NCBI RefSeq assembly: GCF_000718785.1
Contig: NZ_JOCA01000011.1
Span: 124,001-188,000 of the forward strand
Source: Streptomyces sp. NRRL WC-3626
GTDB lineage: Bacteria > Actinomycetota > Actinomycetes > Streptomycetales > Streptomycetaceae
Reading direction: 5' to 3'
Length of the DNA: 64,000 nucleotides
Below the pieces are notes generated by a model that had not been told where the DNA came from, searched no databases, and saw only the letters and a program-made list of their open reading frames with translations. The translations under genes were made by a program, and so were the position numbers. Positions 11,692 to 21,824 of the stretch are shown here, piece after piece (positions within the stretch are counted from its first letter, which is position 1; each line of letters starts with the position of its first letter).

Positions 11692-12231
11692 TCAGACGAT
11701 GAGCAGCGCCTCCAGCGGCGCGCCGCCCAGAACCGGCTCCAGCCGGGCCCGGCCGCCGAGGAAGCCGAGCTCCATCAGGACGGCCAGGCCCGCGACCTCG
11801 GCGCCCGCCCTGCGGATGAGCTGGACCGACGCCTCCGCCGTACCGCCGGTGGCGAGGACGTCGTCGACCACCAGAACGCGGTCGGCGGTGCTCAGGTCCT
11901 CCGCGTGCACCTCGATCTCGGCGGAGCCGTACTCCAGGTCGTACGCCTGGCTGAGGGTCGCTCCGGGGAGCTTGCCCGCTTTGCGTACGGGGATGAAGCC
12001 GAGCCCCGCGCGGATCGCGACCGGGGCGCCGAGGATGAATCCACGGGCCTCCAGGCCGACGATCTTCGTGGCGCCGGTGGCGCGGGCGATGTCGGCCAGG
12101 GCGTCACTGAGCGCGGTGAACGCCGCGGGGTCCGCCAGGAGCGGGGTGATGTCCTTGAACATCACGCCCGGCTCCGGGTAGTCCGCCACGTCCCGGATAC
12201 GGCTGAGGAGCAGGTCCCGGATCTCGGTCAT
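11692..12231 (-). CDS. apt: Adenine phosphoribosyltransferase
   Basis: This 179-residue purine salvage enzyme converts adenine and PRPP to AMP. The PRPP-binding motif is RVLVVDDVLATGGT (about 118-131), preceded by the typical GLEARGFILGAPVA and the flexible loop region RKAGKLPG. The ATG at 12231 overlaps the secF TGA as ATGA, so translation is coupled to secF. The longer upstream frame is secF sequence read out of frame. The secD-secF-apt-relA order is conserved in actinobacteria; here apt is followed by its own terminator. Confidence 0.95.
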   Translation of the reverse strand: MTEIRDLLLSRIRDVADYPEPGVMFKDITPLLADPAAFTALSDALADIARATGATKIVGLEARGFILGAPVAIRAGLGFIPVRKAGKLPGATLSQAYDLEYGSAEIEVHAEDLSTADRVLVVDDVLATGGTAEASVQLIRRAGAEVAGLAVLMELGFLGGRARLEPVLGGAPLEALLIV

Positions 12232-13346
12232 CGGCGCTTCCCGGAGGGACGGCCCCGCCCGCGGGTACGGGACGCCGCCTGGCCGCGCGGGCCGACTACC
12301 GCGGGGGCGGCGTCCTCCGCCTCGTCGTCGTAGTCCCCGTCGGTGACCGCGGCGTCCTGCGTCCCGCCCGTGGCCCCGCCCTGGGCGCGCTTGGCGAGGA
12401 CGCGCTTCTTCAGCGACTTCATCGACGGCTCGAGCTCCTTGAGGTCGGCGACGAGCGGCGTGGCGATGAAGATCGAGGAGTACGCACCGGCGGCGAGGCC
12501 GACGAACAGCGACAGCGAGATGTCGTTCAGCATTCCGGCGCCGAGGACACCGCCGCCGATGAACAGCAGACCGCCGACCGGCAGCAGCGCGACCACCGTC
12601 GTGTTGATGGAGCGGACCAGGGTGCTGTTGATCGAACGGTTCGCGATCTCGCTGTACGTCCAGCGGGTCTGCTTGGTGATGTCTCTGGTCTGTTCCTTGA
12701 GGCTGTCGAAGACGACGACCGTGTCGTACAGCGAGTAGCCGAGGATGGTGAGCAGACCGATCACCGTGCCCGGCGTCACCTCGAACCCGACGAGGGCGTA
12801 GATGCCGACGGTGATGGTGATGTCGTGGATCAGGGCGACGAAGGCGGCGACGGCCATGCGCCACTCGAACGCGATCGCCAGATAGATCACGACGAGGAAC
12901 ATGAAGATGCCGAGGCCCTGCCAGGCCTTGTTGGCGATCTGTTCGCCCCAGCTGGGGCCGACCAGTTCGGCGTTGATCCGCTCGCCGTCGACCTTGAGGT
13001 CCTTGGCGAGCTGGTCCTTGATGCCGTCCGAGGTCTTGGTGTCGATGCCCGCGACCTGGATGCGCATGCTGCCGTCGCCGAGCTGCTGGACGATCGCGTC
13101 GTGGCCGGACGCGTCCTCCGCGTAGCCCTCGGCCGTCGCGACGGAGACGGTCATGTTCTTCGGGGTGGTGAAGACCGCGCCGCCCTGGAACTCGATGCCC
13201 ATGTGCAGGCCGCGCACCGCCAGGCCGACGATGGCCGTGATGGTGATCAGGATGGAGATGCCGTACCAGATCTTGCGGTTCTTGATGAAGTCGTAGCCGA
13301 CCTCACCGTGATGCAGTCGGGCCCCGAGGGTGCCGAGTTTCGACAT
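12228..13346 (-). CDS. secF: Protein translocase subunit SecF
   Basis: This 372-residue membrane subunit works with SecD to pull proteins across the membrane using the proton gradient. The first transmembrane helix (ISILITITAIVGLAVRG) is followed by the signature GIEFQGGAVF and a periplasmic domain. Five helices form the RND-type bundle, including EWRMAVAAFVALIHDITITVG and TILGYSLYDTVVVFD. The cytoplasmic tail (about 325-372) is acidic then basic. It starts 3 nt after the secD stop and overlaps apt, so the three are one translational unit. Confidence 0.96.
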   Translation of the reverse strand: MSKLGTLGARLHHGEVGYDFIKNRKIWYGISILITITAIVGLAVRGLHMGIEFQGGAVFTTPKNMTVSVATAEGYAEDASGHDAIVQQLGDGSMRIQVAGIDTKTSDGIKDQLAKDLKVDGERINAELVGPSWGEQIANKAWQGLGIFMFLVVIYLAIAFEWRMAVAAFVALIHDITITVGIYALVGFEVTPGTVIGLLTILGYSLYDTVVVFDSLKEQTRDITKQTRWTYSEIANRSINSTLVRSINTTVVALLPVGGLLFIGGGVLGAGMLNDISLSLFVGLAAGAYSSIFIATPLVADLKELEPSMKSLKKRVLAKRAQGGATGGTQDAAVTDGDYDDEAEDAAPAVVGPRGQAASRTRGRGRPSGKRR

Positions 13347-13349
13347 CTC

Positions 13350-15128
13350 TCACGCCTCCTTCGTCTGCGTGGGGGCGGAGGTACGGCGGGTACGGCGCAG
13401 GGGCGGTTTCGCGCCCAGTGCCTTCGGGTCGAGACCGGACCACTTGTGGCCGCTGGCGAAGAACTTCCGGCGGGCCATCAGCGTCAGCAGCGGCTTGGTG
13501 AAGAAGAACACCACGACGACGTCGAGGACGGTGGTCAGACCCAGCGTGAACGCGAAGCCCTGCACCTTACCGACGGTGACCACGAAGAGGACCGCGGCGG
13601 CGAGGAACGACACGAAGTCGGAGACCAGGATGGTGCGCCGGGCGCGCGGCCAGGCCCGCTCCACGGAGGGGCGCAGGGTGCGGCCCTCGCGGATCTCGTC
13701 CCGGACCCGTTCGAAGAACACGATGAACGAGTCCGCCGTGATGCCGATCGCGACGATGGCACCGCACACGGCCGGCAGGTTCAGCGCGAAGCCGATGGCC
13801 GGGCCGAGCAGCGACATGATCACGTAGGTGAGTGCCGCGGAGACCAGCAGGGAGGCGATGGCGATGAAGGACAGGCCGCGGTAGTAGAGCAGCAGGTAGA
13901 TGACGACCAGGGCGAGGCCGATGGCGCCGGCGATCAGACCGGCCTTCAGCTGCTCGCCGCCGAGCGCGGCGGTGACCGTCGTGACACTGTCCTCGCGGAA
14001 GGTCAGCGGCAGGGCGCCGTACGACAGCATGTTCGCCAGTTCCTCGGACGACTGCTGATTGAAGTTGCCGGAGATCTCGGCGCTGCCGCCGGTCAGGGCC
14101 TGGCTGACGTAGGGGTCGGAGACGACCTCGTTGTCCAGGACGATGGCGAACTGGTTCTGCGGGGACTGGTTCTGGGCCAGCTTGCCGGTGATGTCGGCGA
14201 ACTTCTTGGAACCCTTGTCGCTGAAGTCCATCGTGACGGTCCAGCCGGCGCCGGACTGGGTGTTCAGGACGGCGTCGGCCTTGTCGACCTCGGTGCCGTC
14301 GACCGCGGCGGGGCCGAGGAGGTACTTCTGCCACTGGCCCTGGGAGTTCTGGCCACAGGCGACCGTGGAGTCCGTGGACTTGGAGCCGTCACCGGCCTTG
14401 GCGCGGACGCTCTCCTTGCTGCAGTCGAGCGCGGCGTACTGGGCCTGGAGCTTGCTGTCCGCGTCGCCGGAGGTGCCGCCGGTCGCGGAGGGGCTGGCCT
14501 CGTCCCCGGTCGTGCCGCTCGGGGAGGCGGCGGGCGTCTCGTCGGCCTTCAGGGCGTCGGTGACGGCACGGCCCTGGGTGGTGGCGCTCGCCGACGGGGA
14601 GGAGCCGTCGGTGGCCTTCTCCGTGGACTTGTCCGTGGCCTTGTCGGTCGCCTTGTCCTGGCCGGTGTCCTGCTTGGAGCCGTCGCCGGTCGCGCTGGGC
14701 GTCGGGGCGGCGCCGCCGCCGGCGAGTTCGGTGGCGAGGACGGGACGGAAGTACAGCTTGGCGGTGGTGCCGACCTGTTCCCGGGCCTGCTTGGAGTTCG
14801 TGCCCTTGGGAATGTTGACGATGATGTTGCGGGTGCCCTGCGTCTGGACCTCGGCCTCGGACACACCGAGACCGTTGACCCGGCGCTCCATGATGGAGAC
14901 CGCCGTGTCCATGTTGGTCTTGTTGATCGCGGACTCCTGGCCGGCCTCGGGGACCGCTGCCAGCGTGATGCTCGTACCGCCGGCCAGGTCGATACCGAGA
15001 CGCGGAGTCTTGTGACCGGAGACGAACATCGCTCCGGTGAGCGCCACGATGGCGATAAGGATCAGAGCGAGCGAGCGCCACGGCTTACTTGTGGCGCTCG
15101 CGTTCCGTCCCTTTTTGACTGCTGCCAC
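13350..15128 (-). CDS. secD: Protein translocase subunit SecD
   Basis: This 592-residue subunit partners SecF and YajC in the Sec translocon. An N-terminal transmembrane helix (ALILIAIVALTGAMFVSG) precedes LGIDLAGGTSITL and the P1 periplasmic domain. The P1 head and base regions are separated by a low-complexity Ala/Thr/Ser/Asp insert (about residues 136-226) containing repeated KATD units. The C-terminal half has five helices with GITADSFIVFFERVRDE. The GTG at 15128 is used. A terminator-like hairpin lies between yajC and this gene, so secDF may have a separate promoter in the 132-nt gap. Confidence 0.95.
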   Translation of the reverse strand: MAAVKKGRNASATSKPWRSLALILIAIVALTGAMFVSGHKTPRLGIDLAGGTSITLAAVPEAGQESAINKTNMDTAVSIMERRVNGLGVSEAEVQTQGTRNIIVNIPKGTNSKQAREQVGTTAKLYFRPVLATELAGGGAAPTPSATGDGSKQDTGQDKATDKATDKSTEKATDGSSPSASATTQGRAVTDALKADETPAASPSGTTGDEASPSATGGTSGDADSKLQAQYAALDCSKESVRAKAGDGSKSTDSTVACGQNSQGQWQKYLLGPAAVDGTEVDKADAVLNTQSGAGWTVTMDFSDKGSKKFADITGKLAQNQSPQNQFAIVLDNEVVSDPYVSQALTGGSAEISGNFNQQSSEELANMLSYGALPLTFREDSVTTVTAALGGEQLKAGLIAGAIGLALVVIYLLLYYRGLSFIAIASLLVSAALTYVIMSLLGPAIGFALNLPAVCGAIVAIGITADSFIVFFERVRDEIREGRTLRPSVERAWPRARRTILVSDFVSFLAAAVLFVVTVGKVQGFAFTLGLTTVLDVVVVFFFTKPLLTLMARRKFFASGHKWSGLDPKALGAKPPLRRTRRTSAPTQTKEA

Positions 15129-15217
15129 CTTCTCGTACTCCCTCTCGGGCCGCCTCGCGCCGGATCACCGGGCGGGCCGCCATGACGTGGTGTCGGGACC
15201 TCGTGCGAGTCGGGCGA

Positions 15218-15256
15218 GTCCCGGGGCGCGCGGGTGCCGCCCGCGCGCCCCGGGAC
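15218..15256 (-). terminator. 17-bp perfect hairpin between yajC and secD
   Basis: The arms 15218-15234 and 15240-15256 pair perfectly around a TGCCG loop, 4 nt after the yajC stop. It resembles other terminators in this window yet sits inside what is usually treated as one yajC-secD-secF operon. It may cause partial termination and set the yajC:secDF ratio. Confidence 0.7.
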
Positions 15257-15260
15257 ACGA

Positions 15261-15761
15261 CTACTTCGCCTCGGAGTCGCCGTCGGACTTCTTCGGCTGC
15301 GCGTCCGCCTTCGCCTCGTCGGCGGGTTCGGCGTCGGCCGGCTCGTCGGCCGCGTCCTTCTTGCCGAGGTCGACGGGCGTGTCGTCGGATGCGGCGGCAG
15401 CGTCGGAGGAGTCGTCGGTCTCGGTGAGGGAGGAGGCGTCGTCGGGGACGACGTCGGCGTCGGACTTCAGGTCGTGCTCGATGCCGTGGACGATGCGGTT
15501 GTACTCCTCGTCGGTCAGGACGGCACCGATCGAGTTCTTGGCGAACAGCAGGTCCACGCCGGGGCCGGCGTCGAGGAGGACCGTGTCCTCACTGACCTCC
15601 TTGACCGTGGCGTACATGCCCCCGATGGTGCGGACGCCGGAACCGGGCTGCATCTGGTTCCGCATGTCGATGGCCTGCTGCTGCTTCTTCTTGGCCGACC
15701 GGGTCATCAGGAACATGGCCCCGATGAGCACAATGAACGGGAGGAGGGTCAGGAGACTCAC
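15261..15761 (-). CDS. yajC: Preprotein translocase accessory subunit YajC
   Basis: This 166-residue single-pass protein associates with SecDF. The N-terminal helix (LLTLLPFIVLIGAMFLMTRSAKKKQQQA) and the following domain (MQPGSGVRTIGGMYATVKEV; DTVLLDAGPGVDLLFAKNSIGAVL) define the family. The last 60 or so residues are a disordered acidic Asp/Ala/Glu tail, much longer than in enterobacterial YajC. It lies between ruvB and secD on the same strand and is followed at once by a strong hairpin. Confidence 0.93.
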   Translation of the reverse strand: MSLLTLLPFIVLIGAMFLMTRSAKKKQQQAIDMRNQMQPGSGVRTIGGMYATVKEVSEDTVLLDAGPGVDLLFAKNSIGAVLTDEEYNRIVHGIEHDLKSDADVVPDDASSLTETDDSSDAAAASDDTPVDLGKKDAADEPADAEPADEAKADAQPKKSDGDSEAK

Positions 15762-15926
15762 GGGACGGAACTTCCTTCACACGACCGCGCTGGTGAACGG
15801 CCTGATCGTTGGGGGTATGTGGTGCCGCCGACAAGGGTGGCATCGGCGGAGTCTAAGCGAGTCCGCGCGCAGGGAACAACGCTCAGCATGGCACCGGGGT
15901 TCCTGCCCTGACCATCCTCCTCGCCG

Positions 15927-16994
15927 TCACGCCCCGAACAGGTCCCCTTGTCCGTTTCCGGAGGTCCCCGGGCGGGGCGGCGTGAGGCCGAGATGTGCCC
16001 ATGCGGCAGGGGTGGCGACCCGCCCGCGCGGGGTGCGGGCGAGCAGCCCCTCCCGTACGAGGAAGGGTTCGGCCACCTCCTCCACGGTCTCACGTTCCTC
16101 GCCGACCGCGACGGCGAGCGTGGACAGGCCGACGGGTCCGCCGCCGAAGAGCTTGAGCAGGGCCTCGAGGACGGCCCGGTCCAGCCGGTCCAGGCCCCGG
16201 GTGTCGACCTCGTACACGGCGAGGGCGGCCCCGGCGATGTCCTGAGTGATCACTCCGTCCGCCTTGACCTGCGCGTAGTCCCGGACGCGGCGCAGCAGTC
16301 GGTTGGCGATCCGGGGGGTGCCGCGGGAGCGGCCCGCGATCTCCGCGGCGCCGTCGGCGTCGATCTCCACGTCCAGGAGACTCGCGGAGCGGTGGACGAC
16401 CCGCTCCAGCTCGGTGGGCTCGTAGAACTCCATGTGCGCGGTGAAACCGAAGCGGTCGCGCAGCGGGGGCGGCAGCAGGCCCGCGCGGGTGGTGGCGCCG
16501 ACCAGGGTGAACGGGGGCAGTTCGAGCGGGATGGCGGTGGCGCCGGGGCCCTTGCCGACGATCACGTCGACGCGGAAGTCCTCCATCGCCATGTAGAGCA
16601 TCTCCTCGGCGGGCCGGGACATGCGGTGGATCTCGTCGAGGAAGAGGACCTCGCCCTCCTGGAGGGAGGAGAGGATCGCCGCGAGGTCGCCGGCGTGCTG
16701 GATGGCGGGGCCCGAGGTGATGCGGATGGGGGCTTCCATCTCGGCGGCGATGATCATGGAGAGGGTGGTCTTGCCGAGGCCGGGGGCTCCCGAGAGCAGC
16801 ACATGGTCGGCGGTGGCGCCGCGCGCGCGGGCGGCGCGCAGCACGAGGTCGAGCTGCTCGCGGACCTTCTCCTGGCCGATGAACTCGCCCAGGTCCTTCG
16901 GGCGCAGGGCGGCCTCGACGGCCTGGTCCTCGCGGTCGGCGACAGAGCCCACCAGCCGCTCGCCGTCGGCGTCGGTGGTGTCGTCCCAGTTCAT
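15927..16994 (-). CDS. ruvB: Holliday junction branch-migration helicase RuvB
   Basis: This 355-residue AAA+ motor drives branch migration with RuvA. Walker A is GAPGLGKTT, Walker B is [10 protein letters not shown], sensor 1 is GATTRAG, and the arginine-finger region is PPLRDRFGF. The C-terminal winged helix ends in a Gly/Pro-rich tail (about residues 335-355). It follows ruvA by 27 nt and completes the ruvC-ruvA-ruvB operon. It diverges from no gene; yajC follows on the same strand after 165 nt. Confidence 0.97.
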   Translation of the reverse strand: MNWDDTTDADGERLVGSVADREDQAVEAALRPKDLGEFIGQEKVREQLDLVLRAARARGATADHVLLSGAPGLGKTTLSMIIAAEMEAPIRITSGPAIQHAGDLAAILSSLQEGEVLFLDEIHRMSRPAEEMLYMAMEDFRVDVIVGKGPGATAIPLELPPFTLVGATTRAGLLPPPLRDRFGFTAHMEFYEPTELERVVHRSASLLDVEIDADGAAEIAGRSRGTPRIANRLLRRVRDYAQVKADGVITQDIAGAALAVYEVDTRGLDRLDRAVLEALLKLFGGGPVGLSTLAVAVGEERETVEEVAEPFLVREGLLARTPRGRVATPAAWAHLGLTPPRPGTSGNGQGDLFGA

Positions 16995-17021
16995 GCGTGT
17001 GGCCTCAGTTCTCCGTACGGG

Positions 17022-17627
17022 CTATCGGGCGCGGTTCAGCGTCTGCAGGGCCGCCTTCAGCAGCTGCCCCACCTGCGGGGTGCCGCCGGCGGCCTCCGCC
17101 TGGGGGGCCACGGCGGAGACGGCCTCGTCGGCCTCGCGGGTCGCGTACCCGAGGCCGATCAGGGCGGCGTGCAGCTGCTCGCGCCAGCCGGTGCTGACCG
17201 GGGTGCCGACGGCGGGGGCGCCGAGCGGCTCGCCGAGGCGGTCCTTCAGCTCGAGCAGCAGTTTCTGGGCACCCTTCTTTCCGATGCCGGGGACGGCGGT
17301 CAGCGCCTTCTCGTCGCCGGTGGAGACGGCTCTGCGCAGGGCGTCGGGGGTGTGTACGGCGAGCATCGCCTGGGCCAGCCGGGGGCCCACCCCGCTGGCG
17401 GTCTGCAGCAGCACGAAGACCTGCCGCTCGTCGTCGTCGGCGAAGCCGTACAGGGTCAGGGAGTCCTCGCGGACCACGAGGGAGGTGGCGAGTTTCGCGG
17501 GCTGTCCGACGCGGAGTGCGGAGAGCGTGTTCGGCGTGCACTGGACGGCCATGCCGACCCCGCCGACCTCGACCACCGCGGAGTCGGGAGCGAGGGCGGC
17601 GACCGTGCCGCTGACGAAGGCGATCAT
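17022..17627 (-). CDS. ruvA: Holliday junction DNA-binding protein RuvA
   Basis: This 201-residue protein binds the four-way junction as a tetramer and loads RuvB. Domain I ([15 protein letters not shown]...) is an OB fold. Domain II has the helix-hairpin-helix motifs [15 protein letters not shown] and [15 protein letters not shown]. Domain III (about 150-201) contacts RuvB. The ATG at 17627 overlaps the ruvC stop as ATGA. The long frame extending upstream from here is out-of-frame ruvC and yebC sequence and is not real. Confidence 0.96.
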   Translation of the reverse strand: MIAFVSGTVAALAPDSAVVEVGGVGMAVQCTPNTLSALRVGQPAKLATSLVVREDSLTLYGFADDDERQVFVLLQTASGVGPRLAQAMLAVHTPDALRRAVSTGDEKALTAVPGIGKKGAQKLLLELKDRLGEPLGAPAVGTPVSTGWREQLHAALIGLGYATREADEAVSAVAPQAEAAGGTPQVGQLLKAALQTLNRAR

Positions 17628-18190
17628 GCCGTACGGCCTTTCGATGCGTGCGGGGCCAGGGGGGCGCGGGAGGTCTTCGACGCGTGCAGGGCGGCGGCCT
17701 GCTGGAGCCGGTTCTGCGCGGGGGCGCGCCAGATGTGGCAGATGGCGAGCGCGAGGGCGTCGGCGGCGTCGGCGGGCTTCGGCGGCGCGGCCAGCCGCAG
17801 CAGACGCGTGACCATGGCGCCGACCTGGGCCTTGTCGGCGCGTCCTGAGCCGGTGACGGCCGCCTTGACCTCGCTGGGCGTGTGCAGGGCGACGGGGATG
17901 CCGCGGCGGGAGGCGCACAGGATGGCTACGGCGCTGGCCTGCGCGGTGCCCATCACCGTACGGACGTTGTGCTGGCTGAAGACGCGCTCCACAGCGACGA
18001 ACTCGGGCCGGTGCTCGTCCAGCCATTGCTCGAGACCCTGCTCGACGGCGACCAGGCGGTGGCCGAGATCGGCGTCGGCCGGCGTACGGACGACACCCAC
18101 GCCGAGCATCGTGAGCGGCCGGCCCGCGACACCCTCCACGACTCCGACCCCGCAGCGGGTCAGCCCCGGGTCCACCCCCAGTACGCGCAC
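17624..18190 (-). CDS. ruvC: Crossover junction endodeoxyribonuclease RuvC
   Basis: This 188-residue resolvase cuts Holliday junctions. The RNase H-like fold begins [14 protein letters not shown] (catalytic Asp7). Next are [13 protein letters not shown] (second acidic residue), [17 protein letters not shown] and the C-terminal acidic pair in [15 protein letters not shown]. The C-terminal tail of about 30 residues is basic and probably disordered. The start is GTG 18190. It is the first gene of ruvC-ruvA-ruvB and overlaps ruvA by four bases. Confidence 0.95.
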   Translation of the reverse strand: MRVLGVDPGLTRCGVGVVEGVAGRPLTMLGVGVVRTPADADLGHRLVAVEQGLEQWLDEHRPEFVAVERVFSQHNVRTVMGTAQASAVAILCASRRGIPVALHTPSEVKAAVTGSGRADKAQVGAMVTRLLRLAAPPKPADAADALALAICHIWRAPAQNRLQQAAALHASKTSRAPLAPHASKGRTA

Positions 18191-18268
18191 GCCCCTGCCC
18201 TCTTCCCTCGATCACCTGTTTGTGCAGGCTATCGGGTGCCACTGACATCGATCCCGTTACAGAGCGAC

Positions 18269-18296
18269 GGGCCGACGGGGTGTGTCCCGCCGGCCC
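18269..18296 (-). terminator. Hairpin downstream of yebC
   Basis: Twelve-base arms (GGGCCGACGGGG and TCCCGCCGGCCC) pair with one A-C mismatch and one G-U around TGTG, 17 nt past the yebC stop. It probably separates yebC from ruvC transcription. Confidence 0.6.
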
Positions 18297-18313
18297 GCTG
18301 AGGGGTGGACGCG

Positions 18314-19066
18314 TTACGCGTCGACCTTCTCCATGATCTCGTCGCTCACGTCGAAGTTGGCGAAGACGTTCTGCACGTCGTCGCTGTCCTCCAGGGCGTC
18401 GATGAGCTTGAAGATCTTCTTGGCGCCCTCCTCGTCCAGCTCGACCTGCATGGTCGGGACGAAGTTGGCCTCGGCGGAGTCGTAGTCGATCCCGGCCTCC
18501 TGCAGCGCGGTGCGCACCTCGACGAGGTCGGTGGCCTCGCTGAGCACCTCGAAGTTCTCGCCGAGGTCGTTGACCTCCTCGGCTCCCGCGTCCAGGACGG
18601 CGGTGAGGACGTCGTCCTCGCTCAGCTCGCCCTTGGGGACGATCACCACGCCCTTGCGGTTGAACAGGTACGACACCGAGCCGGGGTCGGCCATGGAGCC
18701 GCCGTTGCGGGTCATCGCGACACGGACGTCCGAGGCGGCGCGGTTGCGGTTGTCGGTGAGGCACTCGATGAGCACCGCGACACCGTTCGGACCGTAGCCC
18801 TCGTACATGATCGTCTCGTAGTCGGCGCCACCGGCCTCCAGGCCGCCGCCGCGCTTGACCGCGGAGTCGATGTTCTTGTTCGGGACCGACTGCTTCTTCG
18901 CCTTCTGGATGGCGTCGTACAGCGTCGGGTTGCCCTCGATGTCGACGCCGCCCATGCGCGCCGCGACCTCGATGTTCTTGATCAGCTTCGCGAAGAGCTT
19001 GCCGCGCTTGGCATCGATCACGGCCTTCTTGTGCTTCGTCGTAGCCCATTTAGAGTGGCCGGACAT
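18314..19066 (-). CDS. YebC/PmpR family protein (TACO1-like translation or transcription factor)
   Basis: This 250-residue protein has the family signature [32 protein letters not shown] split over its first 33 residues, and [10 protein letters not shown] and [16 protein letters not shown] further on. Homologues have been described as DNA-binding regulators and, more recently, as ribosome-associated factors that ease translation of difficult motifs; which applies here cannot be seen. It lies upstream of ruvC on the same strand, as in most actinobacteria, with a hairpin between them. Confidence 0.92.
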   Translation of the reverse strand: MSGHSKWATTKHKKAVIDAKRGKLFAKLIKNIEVAARMGGVDIEGNPTLYDAIQKAKKQSVPNKNIDSAVKRGGGLEAGGADYETIMYEGYGPNGVAVLIECLTDNRNRAASDVRVAMTRNGGSMADPGSVSYLFNRKGVVIVPKGELSEDDVLTAVLDAGAEEVNDLGENFEVLSEATDLVEVRTALQEAGIDYDSAEANFVPTMQVELDEEGAKKIFKLIDALEDSDDVQNVFANFDVSDEIMEKVDA

Positions 19067-19115
19067 CTGCCTGTCTCCTTCGCGTAACCCATCTCCTGAA
19101 ACGAACGCAGGAATC

Positions 19116-19718
19116 CTACAAGGACCGACGGGCCCGGTTCGCGCGCACCATGTCGGCGAACAGGCCGTGCACGCGGTGGTCGCCGGTCAGTTCCGGGTGG
19201 AAGGACGTGGCCAGCGCGTTGCCCTGGCGGACCGCGACGACGTGGCCGTCGTGCTCGGCGAGCACCTCGGCACCGGCGCCGACGGACTCCACCCAGGGGG
19301 CGCGGATGAAGACGCCCTCCACGGGGTCGCCGGTGACGCCCTTGATGTCGACGGCCGCCTCGAAGGACTCGTTCTGCCGGCCGAAGGCGTTGCGGCGCAC
19401 GATCATGTCGATACCGCCGACGGTCTCCTGGCCCGAGCGCGGGTCGAGGATCTTGTCGGCGAGCATGATCATGCCGGCGCAGGTGCCGTAGACGGGCAGA
19501 CCGTCACGCACACGTGCGCGCAGGGGTTCCATCAGGCCGAACAGGACCGCCAGCTTGGAGATGGTGGTGGACTCCCCGCCGGGGATGACCAGGCCGTCGA
19601 CCTCGGCGAGTTCCTCGGGGCGCCGGACCTCCCTGGCCACGGCGTCGGCCGCGGCCAGGGCGACGAGGTGTTCCCGTACGTCGCCCTGGAGGGCCAGAAC
19701 ACCGATGATCACGGTCAC
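19116..19718 (-). CDS. pdxT: PLP synthase glutaminase subunit PdxT
   Basis: This 200-residue class I glutamine amidotransferase releases ammonia from glutamine and channels it to PdxS. The catalytic Cys lies in [10 protein letters not shown] (about residues 76-85), the oxyanion region is IPGGESTT, and the His/Glu pair is in [10 protein letters not shown]. The GTG at 19718 overlaps the pdxS TGA as GTGA, which keeps the two subunits coupled. It is followed after about 50 nt by yebC. Confidence 0.95.
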   Translation of the reverse strand: MTVIIGVLALQGDVREHLVALAAADAVAREVRRPEELAEVDGLVIPGGESTTISKLAVLFGLMEPLRARVRDGLPVYGTCAGMIMLADKILDPRSGQETVGGIDMIVRRNAFGRQNESFEAAVDIKGVTGDPVEGVFIRAPWVESVGAGAEVLAEHDGHVVAVRQGNALATSFHPELTGDHRVHGLFADMVRANRARRSL

Positions 19719-20626
19719 CAGCCGCGGTTGGCGTAGCGCTCGGTCTCGGGGAGGGTGTCGCAGTTGATGCCGACCATGGCCTCGCCCAGGTTGCGGGACG
19801 CGTCCGCGATGACCTTCGGGTCGTCGTAGAAGGTGGTCGCCTTGACGATGGCGGCGGCACGCTTGGCCGGGTCGCCGGACTTGAAGATGCCGGAGCCGAC
19901 GAAGACGCCCTCGGCGCCGAGCTGGCGCATCAGCGCGGCGTCGGCCGGGGTGGCGACACCGCCGGCGGAGAACAGCACGACGGGCAGCTTGCCCAGCTCG
20001 GCGACCTCCTTGACCAGCTCGTACGGGGCGCGCAGCTCCTTGGCGGCGGCGTACAGCTCGTTGTTGTCGTAGCCGCGCAGGCGGGCGATCTCGTTCTTGA
20101 TCTGGCGCAGGTGGCGTACGGCCTCGACGACGTTGCCGGTGCCGGCCTCGCCCTTGGAGCGGATCATCGCGGCGCCCTCGGCGATGCGGCGCAGGGCCTC
20201 GCCCAGGTTGGTGGCACCGCAGACGAACGGCGTGGTGAAGGCGAACTTGTCGGAGTGGTTGACCTCGTCGGCCGGGGTGAGGACCTCGGACTCGTCGATG
20301 TAGTCGACGCCGAGGGACTGCAGGACCTGGGCCTCGACGAAGTGGCCGATGCGGGACTTGGCCATGACGGGGATGGAGACCGCGTCGATGATGCCCTCGA
20401 TCATGTCCGGGTCGGACATGCGGGCCACGCCGCCGTCCTTGCGGATGTCGGCCGGGACCCGCTCCAGGGCCATGACGGCGACGGCGCCGGCGTCCTCGGC
20501 GATCTTGGCCTGATCGGGCGTGACGACGTCCATGATCACGCCGCCCTTGAGCTGCTCGGCCATGCCGCGCTTCACACGGGCGGTACCGGTCGCGGGACCC
20601 TGGTTTTCGGAGAGCGTGCTGGACAC
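19715..20626 (-). CDS. pdxS: PLP synthase synthetic subunit PdxS
   Basis: This 303-residue (beta/alpha)8 enzyme makes pyridoxal 5'-phosphate from ribose 5-phosphate, glyceraldehyde 3-phosphate and ammonia. It shows [19 protein letters not shown] near the N-terminus, the catalytic Lys region [17 protein letters not shown], and the phosphate-binding [10 protein letters not shown]. The start is GTG 20626 ([10 protein letters not shown]) with GAGG 6 nt upstream. The extension to 20707 is not supported by a ribosome-binding site. It is first gene of a pdxS-pdxT operon. Confidence 0.96.
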   Translation of the reverse strand: MSSTLSENQGPATGTARVKRGMAEQLKGGVIMDVVTPDQAKIAEDAGAVAVMALERVPADIRKDGGVARMSDPDMIEGIIDAVSIPVMAKSRIGHFVEAQVLQSLGVDYIDESEVLTPADEVNHSDKFAFTTPFVCGATNLGEALRRIAEGAAMIRSKGEAGTGNVVEAVRHLRQIKNEIARLRGYDNNELYAAAKELRAPYELVKEVAELGKLPVVLFSAGGVATPADAALMRQLGAEGVFVGSGIFKSGDPAKRAAAIVKATTFYDDPKVIADASRNLGEAMVGINCDTLPETERYANRGW

Positions 20627-20756
20627 GAATGACCTCGCTGAGGGGAAAGAGGGGGGTTTCTGCAGCACTGAGGAAACGTGAACGGAGCAGTCCACAGCAA
20701 GGGCCAATGGGAAGCCGGTGGATCGTTTTCGGTCCGCGGTGACCGGGCGTGTGCCG

Positions 20757-21308
20757 TTACGAGGCCCGCTCGATCAGGGCGGCCGGGGGCTCGTCGTCCA
20801 TCTCGACGGCCATCGGGAAGGGCGCGTGTCCGGCCAGCCGGAACCAGCGCACCTTGCGGTGCCGTCGCAGCGCGCGTGCCGCGCGTACGGCGTCGTTGTG
20901 GAAGCGGCGGGCCATCGGCACCCTGCGGACCGCCTCGGCGAGCTCCAGGGCCGCCTCCTCTCCCCCGGGCGCCTCCCGGACCGCGTCCACCTGCTGGGCG
21001 TCGGCGAAGACCGCGCGCAGGGCCTGGCCGAGTTCGCTCTCGGCGACCTCGCGCTGCTCCTCGGCCGCCTGCCGCGCGGCGTGCGCGGCCTCGTAGAGGA
21101 CGATCGACGCGGCGGGGTCGAGCACGCCCGAGGTGGCCAGCTCCTGGGCCACGGAGGCACGGCGCAGCAGCTGGGCGTCGAGCGCGGCGCGGGCGGCGTC
21201 GATGCGGGCGTGCAGCCGGTCCAGACGCCCCGCCGTCCAGCTCAGATAGAGGCCGATGGCGACAAGGGCGACAAGGATCCAAATGAGGGTTGCGGTCACG
21301 GGCGGCAA
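20757..21308 (-). CDS. Single-pass helical membrane protein, LemA-like
   Basis: This 183-residue protein has an N-terminal transmembrane helix ([21 protein letters not shown]) followed by a long, Ala/Glu/Arg-rich helical region. The motifs [20 protein letters not shown] and [13 protein letters not shown] resemble the topology and Y/FN-type motif of LemA proteins, and the tail is [17 protein letters not shown]. The function is unknown. The family assignment is by overall shape, not by a decisive motif. It sits between the PIM lipid operon and pdxS on the same strand. Confidence 0.65.
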   Translation of the reverse strand: MPPVTATLIWILVALVAIGLYLSWTAGRLDRLHARIDAARAALDAQLLRRASVAQELATSGVLDPAASIVLYEAAHAARQAAEEQREVAESELGQALRAVFADAQQVDAVREAPGGEEAALELAEAVRRVPMARRFHNDAVRAARALRRHRKVRWFRLAGHAPFPMAVEMDDEPPAALIERAS

Positions 21309-21824
21309 GGCTAGTACCGCCGGGGGCGATCATGTCCCGGGGGGCACCACGCCACGCGCGGTCCCCGGAGGCCGGCGGTGGCGTCCGGCTGTCGGGGCAG
21401 CACCCCGGGACCGGCGCCGCGCGGGACACGTCGGCCATCGGTCCCCCGAAGCCGCCCCCCGAGTCCCGGCCCCCACGAACAGCGCTCCCCCCGAGCCACC
21501 CCTTGGCCGCGCCTTGTGTCCCGGTCCCCGTGTGCCACCCACCGTCTCCCGGCCCTCACTGGGGGAAGCGCCCCGAGCCGGGCCCCGGGCCACGCCGTAG
21601 CCCCGACACCGGGGCCGCCCTGGTCCCGCCGGGGCGGCCCCGCCGACCCGGTCTCCCATGAGCAGCGCCCCCGGACCGAGCCCCGGGCCACGCCGTGGTC
21701 CCGTCAACCGGGAGCCACGCCCCGGACGCACCGTCCGTCGGTGTCGCGGAGGCTGCGGCCCGACGCGGGCTCCGCGGCCGCGTCGTGTTCCCCGTCCCGG
21801 GGCGGAGCACCGGGACGGGAGCGG
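21309..21824. other. 516-bp C-rich spacer without a credible gene
   Basis: All reading frames here are arginine/proline/glycine-rich and lack domain features or ribosome-binding sites. The plus strand is dominated by C, with recurring units such as GAGCCCCGGGCCACGCCGT near 21680 and a near copy near 21577. It lies downstream of pimA and upstream of the LemA-like gene, so it must include the promoter of the latter. Confidence 0.5.
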
